A DNA stretch of 64,000 bases, from assembly GCF_014640075.1 (NCBI RefSeq), contig NZ_BMGG01000006.1, forward strand, positions 290,175 to 354,174. Reading direction: 5' to 3'. Below, piece after piece: positions 35,636 through 42,780 of the stretch (position 1 is the stretch's first letter; every line of letters begins with the position of its first letter). The position numbers and the translations under genes were made by a program. This stretch comes from Chelatococcus reniformis. Its GTDB lineage: Bacteria > Pseudomonadota > Alphaproteobacteria > Rhizobiales > Beijerinckiaceae. The notes beneath the pieces are model-generated. The model ran no database searches and was not told the origin of the DNA. It was given only the letters and a program-made list of their open reading frames with translations.

Positions 35636-37411
35636 GTGCGTACCATTCAGGACTACCGCAGCGCCTATGCCGACGGCGCCGCGACGCCATCGTCGGCCAT
35701 CGCCGACGTCTACGGGCGGATCGCCGCGTACGGCGATGCAGCGGTGTTCATTGCGCTGCGTCCGATCGAGGCGGCGCTGGCCGACGCGCGCGCGCTCGAA
35801 GGCCAGGGGCCCCAGGGGCGGCCGCTGTACGGCATCCCGGTTGCGGTGAAGGACAACATCGACGTCGCCGGCCTGCCGACCACGGCCGGCTGCGCGGACT
35901 TCGCCTATACGCCAGAGGTCGACGCGATCGTGGTGGCGCGCCTCCGGGCCGCCGGCGCGATCATCATCGGCAAGACCAACCTCGACCAGTTCGCCACAGG
36001 GCTCGTCGGCGTGCGCTCACCCTATGGCGTGCCCCGCAACACCATCGACCCGGCCCTGGCGCCCGGCGGCTCCAGCTCGGGCTCGGGCGTGGCCGTCGCG
36101 GCCGGACTGGTGCCCGTCGCGCTCGGCACCGACACGGCGGGCTCGGGCCGCGTGCCTGCCGGGCTGAATGCGATCGTCGGCCTGAAGCCGAGCCTCGGCG
36201 CACTGCCCACGACGGGCGTCGTGCCGGCCTGCCGCAGCCTCGACTGCGTTTCCGTCTTCGCCCACTCCGTCGCCGACGCCTGGGAGCTGTTCTCGGCCAT
36301 GGCAGGGCCCGATGCGGCCGATCCCTACTCGCGGCAGACGCTCTCTGCTCCGGCGCGCCCCGCCGACGCTCCGCTGCGCGTCGGGGTGCCCGATGCCGCC
36401 AGCCGCAGATTCGGCGGCGACGCCTTGTCCGAAGCGGCATTCGACGCGGCGCTGAGCGCGGCGCGCGCCGCCGGCGCCGCGCTTGTACCGATCGATCTGA
36501 CGCCCTTCTACGCCACCGCCGCGTTGCTCTACGACGGCCCATGGGTGGCGGAGCGCTATGCCGCGATCCGCCCCTTCATCGAGGCGCAGCCGGAGGCATT
36601 GCTGCCGATCACACACGGCATCATCGCTGGTGCGACGCGCTTTTCGGCGGCGGACGCCTTTGCCGGGCTGTATCGGCTGGCGGAGCTCAAGGCGGCAACG
36701 TCCCCTGTCTGGGCGGACATCGACACGCTGATGGTCCCGACCTTCCCGCGGCCGCGCACTCTGGCCGATCTCGAGGCCGACCCGCTCGGCCCGAACGCGG
36801 AGCTCGGCACCTACACCAACTTCGTCAACCTGCTCGACCTCTGCGCCCTCGCCGTGCCCGGCCCGGCGCGCACGGACGGCTGGCCTGCGGGCGTGACCTT
36901 TATCGGGCCCGCAGGCCACGACGCCGATATCGCCGATATTGCGGGCCGGCTGTTCGGCACGCCGGGCGCGGCCTCCCTCCCGGCCCCCTCGGCTCACGGC
37001 GCAGTGGCTCCGATCGAACTGGTCGTCGTGGGCGCGCACCTGTCCGGGCTCGCGCTCAACCACGAGCTGACATCCCGCGGGGGCCGGCTCTTGCGGGCGG
37101 GGCAGACCACCAGTGACTACCGGCTGTTCGCTCTGGCGGGCGGGCCGCCCCACCGCCCCGGCCTGCTGCGGGTGGCGGAGGGCGCGGGCCGCCCCATCGA
37201 GACGGAGGTCTGGGCCCTGGAGCCGCAGGCCTTCGCAAGCTTCGTCGCTGCCGTCCCGTCGCCCCTCTCCATCGGTACCGTCAGGCTGGCCGACGGCTCG
37301 CGGCCCAAGGGCTTCCTGGTGGAGGTGGAAGCCACGCACGATGCCGCGGACATCTCGCATTTCGGCGGCTGGCGCAGCTTCTGCGCGGCCCCGCCGCAGG
37401 CGCAGGCCTGA
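35636..37411 (+). CDS. atzF: Allophanate hydrolase (AtzF-like)
   Basis: Hydrolyses allophanate to ammonia and CO2, the last step of biuret and cyanurate breakdown. The 591-residue protein has an amidase-signature domain with Lys72 (GIPVAVKDNID), GGSSSG (144-149) and the nucleophile Ser170 (GTDTAGSGRVP), then from about residue 460 the C-terminal domain found only in allophanate hydrolases (ELVVVGAHLSGLALNHELTS, ADGSRPKGFLVEVEA, DISHFGGWRSF). A GTG start at 35636 yields the standard N-terminus MRTIQDYRSAY; AGAGAG precedes it. It ends the ureide operon, 240 bases after the AtzH-like gene with a repeat in between, and may still be read from the same promoter. Confidence 0.93.
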   Translation: MRTIQDYRSAYADGAATPSSAIADVYGRIAAYGDAAVFIALRPIEAALADARALEGQGPQGRPLYGIPVAVKDNIDVAGLPTTAGCADFAYTPEVDAIVVARLRAAGAIIIGKTNLDQFATGLVGVRSPYGVPRNTIDPALAPGGSSSGSGVAVAAGLVPVALGTDTAGSGRVPAGLNAIVGLKPSLGALPTTGVVPACRSLDCVSVFAHSVADAWELFSAMAGPDAADPYSRQTLSAPARPADAPLRVGVPDAASRRFGGDALSEAAFDAALSAARAAGAALVPIDLTPFYATAALLYDGPWVAERYAAIRPFIEAQPEALLPITHGIIAGATRFSAADAFAGLYRLAELKAATSPVWADIDTLMVPTFPRPRTLADLEADPLGPNAELGTYTNFVNLLDLCALAVPGPARTDGWPAGVTFIGPAGHDADIADIAGRLFGTPGAASLPAPSAHGAVAPIELVVVGAHLSGLALNHELTSRGGRLLRAGQTTSDYRLFALAGGPPHRPGLLRVAEGAGRPIETEVWALEPQAFASFVAAVPSPLSIGTVRLADGSRPKGFLVEVEATHDAADISHFGGWRSFCAAPPQAQA

Positions 37412-37423
37412 CGGGCTCCGCAT

Positions 37424-37459
37424 GGACCGGTCGCGATGACGCCGCGACGTCGCCGGTCC
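37424..37459 (+). terminator. Hairpin after the allophanate hydrolase gene
   Basis: GGACCGG (37424-37430) pairs with CCGGTCC (37453-37459), with an inner TCGCG/CGCGA stem. It lies between two convergent genes. There is no T-run, so it may be an mRNA 3' stabiliser or a Rho-assisted end rather than a classical terminator. Confidence 0.4.
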
Positions 37460-37496
37460 GTGCAGGGCTGGCTCTGGCGAGCGTGAGCCCCCTACA

Positions 37497-38312
37497 TCAT
37501 TGCGACACCCGCGTCGCGCCGCGGCCGAACAGGGCAAGCGACCCCTTGAGCTCGGCCTCGGTAAAATGCCGATAACCCCGGATGGTCGCCTCCAAGATTT
37601 CGAGGTAGACGACGTATCTGGGGTCGAAGAACTCTCTCATCTCGAGCCAGGTCGGCGTCCCGCAAAACGTGGCGTAACGTGTGCGGTACGTCTGGTTCCT
37701 CACACCCCACTGATTGTAGGGCCAGCCGTGATGGGACATGTGAAAGCCGTGAACGGGCCTGCCGATGCTGCCGACACGCGGCTCGGTTCGTGCAGACACA
37801 ATCTGGTAGAGCAGGTCCTCGTCGGAATTCCACTTGAGTGACGGCAGATCGATATCGTCGGGGATCGCAACGGGATAGTAGAAATCATATTCAGAAAAAT
37901 GAAGGCCCGTCATCTTGTTCAAACCGAGCGTCTGGAAGCTCGACCTGACCTCGTTCGAGTATCTGATGTTCTCCCGCTCCATGATGGCGATGTGCCTTGG
38001 CGCGATCGCCTCCAACACGAGGATATCGATGTCACCGATATAGACGTAGGTAGCCCGCATCGACGGTTGTTTGATGAATCTGATCACCGACCCCGGCGCA
38101 TCGAAGTTCACCTGCGTGAGCAGCAAACGATCCGGGAACAGGTGCTGAAGCTTGGCCAGCCCGGCCGTGTAGGCCTGCTCGATCTGGGCCCTGTCGGGAA
38201 CGAAGATCTCCAGAGCGCTATCGTCATTGTGATGCAGGACCGAAGCAGCATAGGGCAAGACGAAGGGCAGATAGGCGCGGTCCGCGGCTGTCACAACGAG
38301 CAGTTCCGGCAT
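37497..38312 (-). CDS. Glycosyltransferase-like protein, paralogue 1
   Basis: Protein of 271 residues that I cannot assign to a named family. It starts MPELLVVTAADRAYLPFVLP and has YVYIGDIDILVLE near residues 102-114, where DID resembles the metal-binding DxD motif of GT-A glycosyltransferases; the order (strand, VxxDR, then DxD, then GLHFSEYDFYYP) recalls GT8-like enzymes. No signal peptide or membrane segment is seen. A close paralogue is encoded divergently at 38677. Sequence composition is less GC-rich than the neighbouring catabolic genes. The start at 38312 is chosen by matching the paralogue; ATG 38324 is possible. Confidence 0.7.
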   Translation of the reverse strand: MPELLVVTAADRAYLPFVLPYAASVLHHNDDSALEIFVPDRAQIEQAYTAGLAKLQHLFPDRLLLTQVNFDAPGSVIRFIKQPSMRATYVYIGDIDILVLEAIAPRHIAIMERENIRYSNEVRSSFQTLGLNKMTGLHFSEYDFYYPVAIPDDIDLPSLKWNSDEDLLYQIVSARTEPRVGSIGRPVHGFHMSHHGWPYNQWGVRNQTYRTRYATFCGTPTWLEMREFFDPRYVVYLEILEATIRGYRHFTEAELKGSLALFGRGATRVSQ

Positions 38313-38676
38313 CACCGCACCCATCGCTTCGCCAGCGGGCCCATGGCGCCGGGAGCCAAGGCAAAGCTGGCGGCGGGTGCGACGCCCGCCTTCGCGCAAC
38401 AAAAAAAGCGACAGACCACCACCAAACCCACCCTCCCCTGGCCCGACGTCTCCGGCGGAGCAGCGCGAAGCAGGCGTCCGCCACCGGCCGCTGGGCGCAG
38501 CGATGCAGTGTAAGGCTCGCCTCGTTCGGCCGAAACCCTGCCATCCTCACGAACAAGTGAGAGACATCCAGCGCCGCGGCCAGCCGTGCCGATACGCCTC
38601 AAGCTAGCTTGATTGCCGGAGCAGAACCCGCTAGGCAGGATGGGCGTATCAGGGATAGCGGCCGCACAAAGACATC
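38313..38676. other. 364-base spacer between divergent paralogues
   Basis: Must hold the promoters of both glycosyltransferase-like genes. I see a GGCGGG...CCCGCC hairpin near 38370-38390 and a run of seven A at about 38400, but no clear gene. A small frame starting at 38341 could encode about 57 residues of low-complexity sequence and is not called. Confidence 0.45.
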
Positions 38677-39483
38677 ATGGTCGAACTGTTAGTATTGACC
38701 GCTGCCGACGGCCCATATCTTCCCTATGCTCTTCCGTATGCAACGTCTGTCCTGCACCACAACGACGATTGCAAGGTCGAGATATTCGTGCCGGATCGGG
38801 ATCACTTTTGCCAAGCGCATGGGCGAGCGATCGCCAAATTGGCCGAGTTCGTCGGCCCCCGGCTCGTCGTATCCGAAGCCGAATTCGATACGCACGCATC
38901 GATTGTCCGCTTCATCAAGCAACCTGCGACCACGGCAGCATATGTCTACATCGGCGACATAGACGTTCTGGTTCTGGAGCCGATCGCACCGCAGCACATC
39001 GAGATCATGCGGAAAAACAAGCTGCGGTACTCAAATGAGGTAAAGGCAAATAAAGACGGCCCCACGATGACGGGCCTTCATTTCTCCGAGTATGATTTCT
39101 ACTATCCAGTTGAAATTCCAGACGATATCGATCTGGGATCGCTCGATTGGGACGCGGATGGAAGCCTGCTCTACCGGATGGTCTCGGCCAAGGCCAAGCC
39201 GCGCACCGGCAAGATCGGCAGACCGCTGCACGGGTTCCATATGTCTCAGTATGGCTGGCCCCTCAACCAGTGGGGCGTGCGAGACCGGTCGCGCCGAGAC
39301 AAATATGAGGCGCTACGAGGTACGCCCCTCTGGCGGGAGATGAGGGCCCTGTTCGATCCGCGATACCTCGTTTATCTCGATATCCTCGAAGCCGCGATCA
39401 AAGGATGCGATTACTTCACGGATCAGGACATCAAGGACTCCAGCATTCTATCCGGTCGCGGAGCCCAGACACACTTGCGATAG
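38677..39483 (+). CDS. Glycosyltransferase-like protein, paralogue 2
   Basis: Protein of 268 residues, clearly homologous over its full length to the product of the divergent gene at 37497: both share PYLPYALPYA/LPFVLPYA starts, SIVRFIKQP or SVIRFIKQP, YVYIGDID-LVLE, RYSNEV, MTGLHFSEYDFYYP, DIDL-SL-W, IGRP-HGFHMS, GWP-NQWGVR and FDPRY-VYL-ILEA. The DID triplet is a candidate metal-binding DxD. Function is unknown. Codon use is more AT-tolerant (TTAGTATTG in the first codons) than in neighbouring genes, consistent with acquisition by transfer. The spacer that follows contains two family B palindromes. Confidence 0.72.
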   Translation: MVELLVLTAADGPYLPYALPYATSVLHHNDDCKVEIFVPDRDHFCQAHGRAIAKLAEFVGPRLVVSEAEFDTHASIVRFIKQPATTAAYVYIGDIDVLVLEPIAPQHIEIMRKNKLRYSNEVKANKDGPTMTGLHFSEYDFYYPVEIPDDIDLGSLDWDADGSLLYRMVSAKAKPRTGKIGRPLHGFHMSQYGWPLNQWGVRDRSRRDKYEALRGTPLWREMRALFDPRYLVYLDILEAAIKGCDYFTDQDIKDSSILSGRGAQTHLR

Positions 39484-39654
39484 CCCCGCGCGAACGATGC
39501 GGGCGGACGGCCCCTTGTCGTTCGCGCCGACGGCCCGCTCGCTGGCCGAACCCTCAAGAGCATGTCCGATGAAACTGGTTCGCCGAGCATGCCCTGTCTC
39601 GTTGTTCTGACGCAAGGCGGGACGCAGAATCGCAGCAGACTTCTGCTGGGATCG

Positions 39655-39770
39655 TTCTGGAGCACTTCTTGATCGGGTGGAACCACCCGATCAAGGAGAG
39701 CGCTCCAGATTAAAAGACTTGGAGCATTTCTACCCGATCAGATGATTCCATCTGATCGAGAAATACTCTA
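39655..39770. repeat. Tandem pair of family B palindromes overlapping the hydratase stop
   Basis: First unit: CTTGATCGGGTGG (39668-39680) and its perfect complement (39683-39695) with a two-base centre. Second unit: GATCAGATG (39736-39744) against CATCTGATC (39749-39757), inside GGAGCATTTC...GAAATACTC. Between them is GCGCTCCAGATTAAAAGACT, the shared outer element. On the minus strand the terminal CTCTAG provides the TAG stop (39768-39770) of the enoyl-CoA hydratase gene. Confidence 0.8.
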
Positions 39771-40601
39771 GCGCCCCTTGAACCGCGGCGCCCGCTTCTC
39801 GCGGAAGGCCTGGGTCGCCTCCCGCACATCATCGGCCGGATTGGCGATCATCACGGCCAGCTGCGCGTCGCCCAGCGACGACTGGTAGGTGGAATCGAGC
39901 GCCCGCATCATCATCGTCTTGGTCAGCCGCACGGCGAGCGGCGCCTTGCCGGCCAGGGCCTCGCAGAAGGACAAGGTACGTTCCTCCAAATTGCCGGACA
40001 CGATCTCCGTGACGAGGCCCAGGCGGAAGGCCGTCTCCACGTCGTAGATCTCGTGCAGCAGGGACATCTTGAGGGCCTTGTCGTAGCCCATGACGTGCGG
40101 GAACAGCCACGCGCCGCCTTCGTCCGGCAGCAGGCCGAAGCGGTTTGAGGTGTCGCCCAGCTTGGCTGCGGGCCCGGCGAAGCGGAAGTCGCAGCCGAGT
40201 GCCAGGGCGAGCCCGCCGGCCACGGCGTAGCCCTGGATCATGGCGACCGACGGCTTGTCGATGCGCCGCAACTCGGCCACCACCGGCTGCATGCCGTCGC
40301 GCATCTCGCGCCCCATGCCCATGGGCGCCCTCTGCACCCGTTCGCGGTGCTCCGGTTCGCTGTCGCCGATATCGCCGCCGGTGCAGAAGGCACGGTCGCC
40401 GGCACCGGCGAGGACGAGGGCGCGCAGGTCGTCGTCGTCGCGATAGCATGCCACGGCGCGCTGCAGCTCCTGGGTCATCGCGAAAGTGTAGGCGTTCATC
40501 GCCTTGGGCCGGTTCAGCGTGATGCGCGCCACATGCGGGCGCGGCACGTCGCAGATCAGCGTCTCGAAGTCGGCGTTGGCGAATGCGGTCGAAGCTGACA
40601 T
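39768..40601 (-). CDS. Enoyl-CoA hydratase/isomerase family protein
   Basis: Crotonase-fold enzyme of 277 residues acting on acyl-CoA thioesters. It has ITLNRPKAMNAYTFAMTQEL near residues 27-46, the oxyanion-hole segment DRAFCTGGDIGD and the second CoA/oxyanion segment QGYAVAGGLALALGCDFRFA, with Glu/Asp candidates in LPDEGGAW. The exact substrate is unknown; it may hydrate an enoyl-CoA generated by the ligase and carboxylase of the same operon. The ATG has GGAGA upstream, 13 bases after the VOC gene. Its stop is provided by a palindromic repeat. Confidence 0.92.
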   Translation of the reverse strand: MSASTAFANADFETLICDVPRPHVARITLNRPKAMNAYTFAMTQELQRAVACYRDDDDLRALVLAGAGDRAFCTGGDIGDSEPEHRERVQRAPMGMGREMRDGMQPVVAELRRIDKPSVAMIQGYAVAGGLALALGCDFRFAGPAAKLGDTSNRFGLLPDEGGAWLFPHVMGYDKALKMSLLHEIYDVETAFRLGLVTEIVSGNLEERTLSFCEALAGKAPLAVRLTKTMMMRALDSTYQSSLGDAQLAVMIANPADDVREATQAFREKRAPRFKGR

Positions 40602-40614
40602 GGCGGCTCTCCGC

Positions 40615-41040
40615 TCAGCGCCGGATCGACAGGAGCTCGAGCTCGCGCCCCTCCGGGTCGAGCACGAAGGCGGCCCGCATCGGGCCGGTGTCGAAGGGCG
40701 GCCGATGCGCCTTCGCCCCGGCATCGACCGCATAGGCGTACGCCGCATCGACATCGCGCACATAAAGCCCGAGCGGTCCGTGCGCGTCGCCCACGGCAAC
40801 GGGGCGGCGATCGTGTGGGCCGTAGAGGATCAACGAGAAGCCGTTGTCGTCGCCGGGCCGGCGCAGCACGAGTTCGGTCGCGTCGGCGAGCTCGATGGTC
40901 TGCGCCACCTCGAAGCCGAAGATGCGCTGGTAGAAGGAGGCCATCGCTTCGAGATCGCCGACGACGAACTTGACGAAGGCGAAACGGAATGACGGCCCCT
41001 TGGCCGTCTGTGGGCGTGCGGACGCGGCGGCGTCGGTCAT
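40615..41040 (-). CDS. VOC (glyoxalase/bleomycin resistance-like) protein
   Basis: Metal-dependent or binding protein of 141 residues with two beta-alpha-beta-beta-beta modules: FAFVKFVVGDLEAMASFYQR (residues 19-38) starts the first and GLYVRDVDAAYAYAVDAGAK the second, ending in FVLDPEGRELELL, whose Glu is a typical metal ligand. The family covers lyases, epimerases and dioxygenases; nothing here specifies the reaction. It is placed between acyl-CoA ligase and hydratase genes, so a role in the same pathway is likely. A methylmalonyl-CoA epimerase is not suggested by the motifs. Confidence 0.88.
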   Translation of the reverse strand: MTDAAASARPQTAKGPSFRFAFVKFVVGDLEAMASFYQRIFGFEVAQTIELADATELVLRRPGDDNGFSLILYGPHDRRPVAVGDAHGPLGLYVRDVDAAYAYAVDAGAKAHRPPFDTGPMRAAFVLDPEGRELELLSIRR

Positions 41041-41125
41041 CGGCAGTCCTCCCTGATCGCGTTGTTCTGTCGCGATCAGAGTAACGGCCGCGCCTGGCCT
41101 CGCAAGCTCCGGCGCCGAAGGGCCG

Positions 41126-42733
41126 CTATGCGCTGGTCAGCCGCTCGCGCTTGATGACGATGCCAGCCTTGTCCCGGTCCCAGGTCTCGTCGGTCACCCC
41201 CTCCGTGCGGATCAGGTGCTTCTGCACCTTCTGGGTCGGTGTCTTGGGCAGGTCGCCAATGATGCGCACGAAGCGCGGCACCATGAAATGGGCCATGCGC
41301 GGCCGCAGGAAGTCGATCAGCTCGGCCGGGTCGAGGCTCGCGCCTTCGGCCAGGGACACGGCGACGAGCACCTCGTCCTCCGAGACCTCGCTCTTGACCG
41401 CGACCGCCGCCGCCTCGCGCACCGCCGGGTGGGCGCAGACCTCCGCCTCGACCTCGAAGGAGGAGATGTTCTCCCCGCGCCGGCGGATCGCGTCCTTCAT
41501 GCGGTCGACGAAGAAGAAGTTGCCGGCCTCGTCGCGCCGGAAGCCGTCGCCCGTGTGGAACCAGCCGTTGCGCCACGCCTCGGCCGTCGCCGCGGGGTTC
41601 TTGTAGTAGCCGTGGTTCATCGCCCAGGGCCGGTCGGTGCGCACGATCAGTTCGCCCACCTCGCCCGGCGCCACCTCGCAGTCGTTGGCGTCGACGACGC
41701 GGGCCTCCACCCCGGGGCGCGGGCGCCCGCACGAGCCGACGAGGGTCGGCCCCACCTCCGAGACGAGCGGGCAGGACACCTCGGTCATGTTGAAGACGGT
41801 GATGACGTCGACACCGAAGCGGCGGCCGAAGCCGATGGCATCCTCGTCGAGCGGCAGCGCGGTGACCCAGCGCAGCGAGCGCGTCTGCTCGGCCGGCGGG
41901 TCCGGCCGCTTCATCAGGAAGCCGCCCATCACCCCGAGCAGGATGACGGTTGTGGTCTGCGTGCGTTGCACCACCTCCCAGAAGCGCTCGGTGCTGAAGC
42001 TCTCGACCAGGGCAATGGAGCCGCCGCGCGCCAGCATGAGATAGATCGGGATGGTGCCGCCGGCGTGGAACAGCGGCAGCGTCACCATATGCCGGTCGTC
42101 GGCGCTGGCCAGCGGAAAGCCGTCGCCGGACGAATAGAGGTGCAGGTAGGACGACAACACCGCCTTCGACGGACCGGTGGTGCCGGAGGTGTAGATGATG
42201 CAGCCCGCATCCCACGGCTCGATCGGTCGCTCGGGCTCGGTGACGTCGCCGATGGCCTGGTCGAGCACGCTGGCCGCGTGCAGACGCAAGCCGTCGAGCC
42301 GCTCGCCCTTGTCGTGCAGCACGACGATATCGGCGAGCCGCGCCCGGTCCACGTCGGCCAGGCGGCCCATCAGATCGCCATGGACGATGCCGAGGGCCGC
42401 ATCCGACAGCGCCACCACATGCTCCAGCACCCGGCCGCGATAGGCGGTATTCAAGGGCACGTAGACGGCGCCGATATAGTTGATGGCAAACCAGATCTTG
42501 AGGCAGTCCGGCCCGTTGGGGAGCCAGACCAGCACATGGTCGCCCTGTTTCACGCCGAGATCCTGAAGAGCCCGGGCGGCGGTGCGCACGCGCTGCCGCA
42601 GCTCAGCATAGCTCCAGGCTGCGCCGTCCTCGAACACGACGAAGGGCTTGTCGGGCATCTGGTCGGCACGCGCGTCCAGGAGGTAGCGCAGCACGCATTC
42701 GTCCCTCGGCGGCACGCGCGGATCGAGCGGCAT
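41126..42733 (-). CDS. Acyl-CoA ligase (AMP-forming)
   Basis: Activates a carboxylic acid to its CoA thioester through an acyl-adenylate, 535 residues. The phosphate loop YTSGTTGPSKAVLSS (about residues 176-190), the motif FNMTEVSC, the hinge TGDGFRRDEAGNFFFVDRMKD (in parts) and the C-terminal catalytic Lys region LPKTPTQKVQKH are all present. The substrate-binding part resembles carnitine/crotonobetaine-type and medium-chain ligases, which is only a hint. ATG 42733 has GGAGGA upstream; the much longer open frame upstream overlaps the carboxylase gene. It is transcribed between the carboxylase and VOC genes. Confidence 0.93.
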   Translation of the reverse strand: MPLDPRVPPRDECVLRYLLDARADQMPDKPFVVFEDGAAWSYAELRQRVRTAARALQDLGVKQGDHVLVWLPNGPDCLKIWFAINYIGAVYVPLNTAYRGRVLEHVVALSDAALGIVHGDLMGRLADVDRARLADIVVLHDKGERLDGLRLHAASVLDQAIGDVTEPERPIEPWDAGCIIYTSGTTGPSKAVLSSYLHLYSSGDGFPLASADDRHMVTLPLFHAGGTIPIYLMLARGGSIALVESFSTERFWEVVQRTQTTTVILLGVMGGFLMKRPDPPAEQTRSLRWVTALPLDEDAIGFGRRFGVDVITVFNMTEVSCPLVSEVGPTLVGSCGRPRPGVEARVVDANDCEVAPGEVGELIVRTDRPWAMNHGYYKNPAATAEAWRNGWFHTGDGFRRDEAGNFFFVDRMKDAIRRRGENISSFEVEAEVCAHPAVREAAAVAVKSEVSEDEVLVAVSLAEGASLDPAELIDFLRPRMAHFMVPRFVRIIGDLPKTPTQKVQKHLIRTEGVTDETWDRDKAGIVIKRERLTSA

Positions 42734-42780
42734 TCCTTGTCCTCCGTCAGCTCGGCGGGTGGGCCCGCCCTCTCGTGTGA

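Noticed and set aside
37424-37459. Hairpin after the allophanate hydrolase gene as a strong intrinsic terminator
   Set aside because: The stem is good but there is no T-run, so it is listed only with low confidence.
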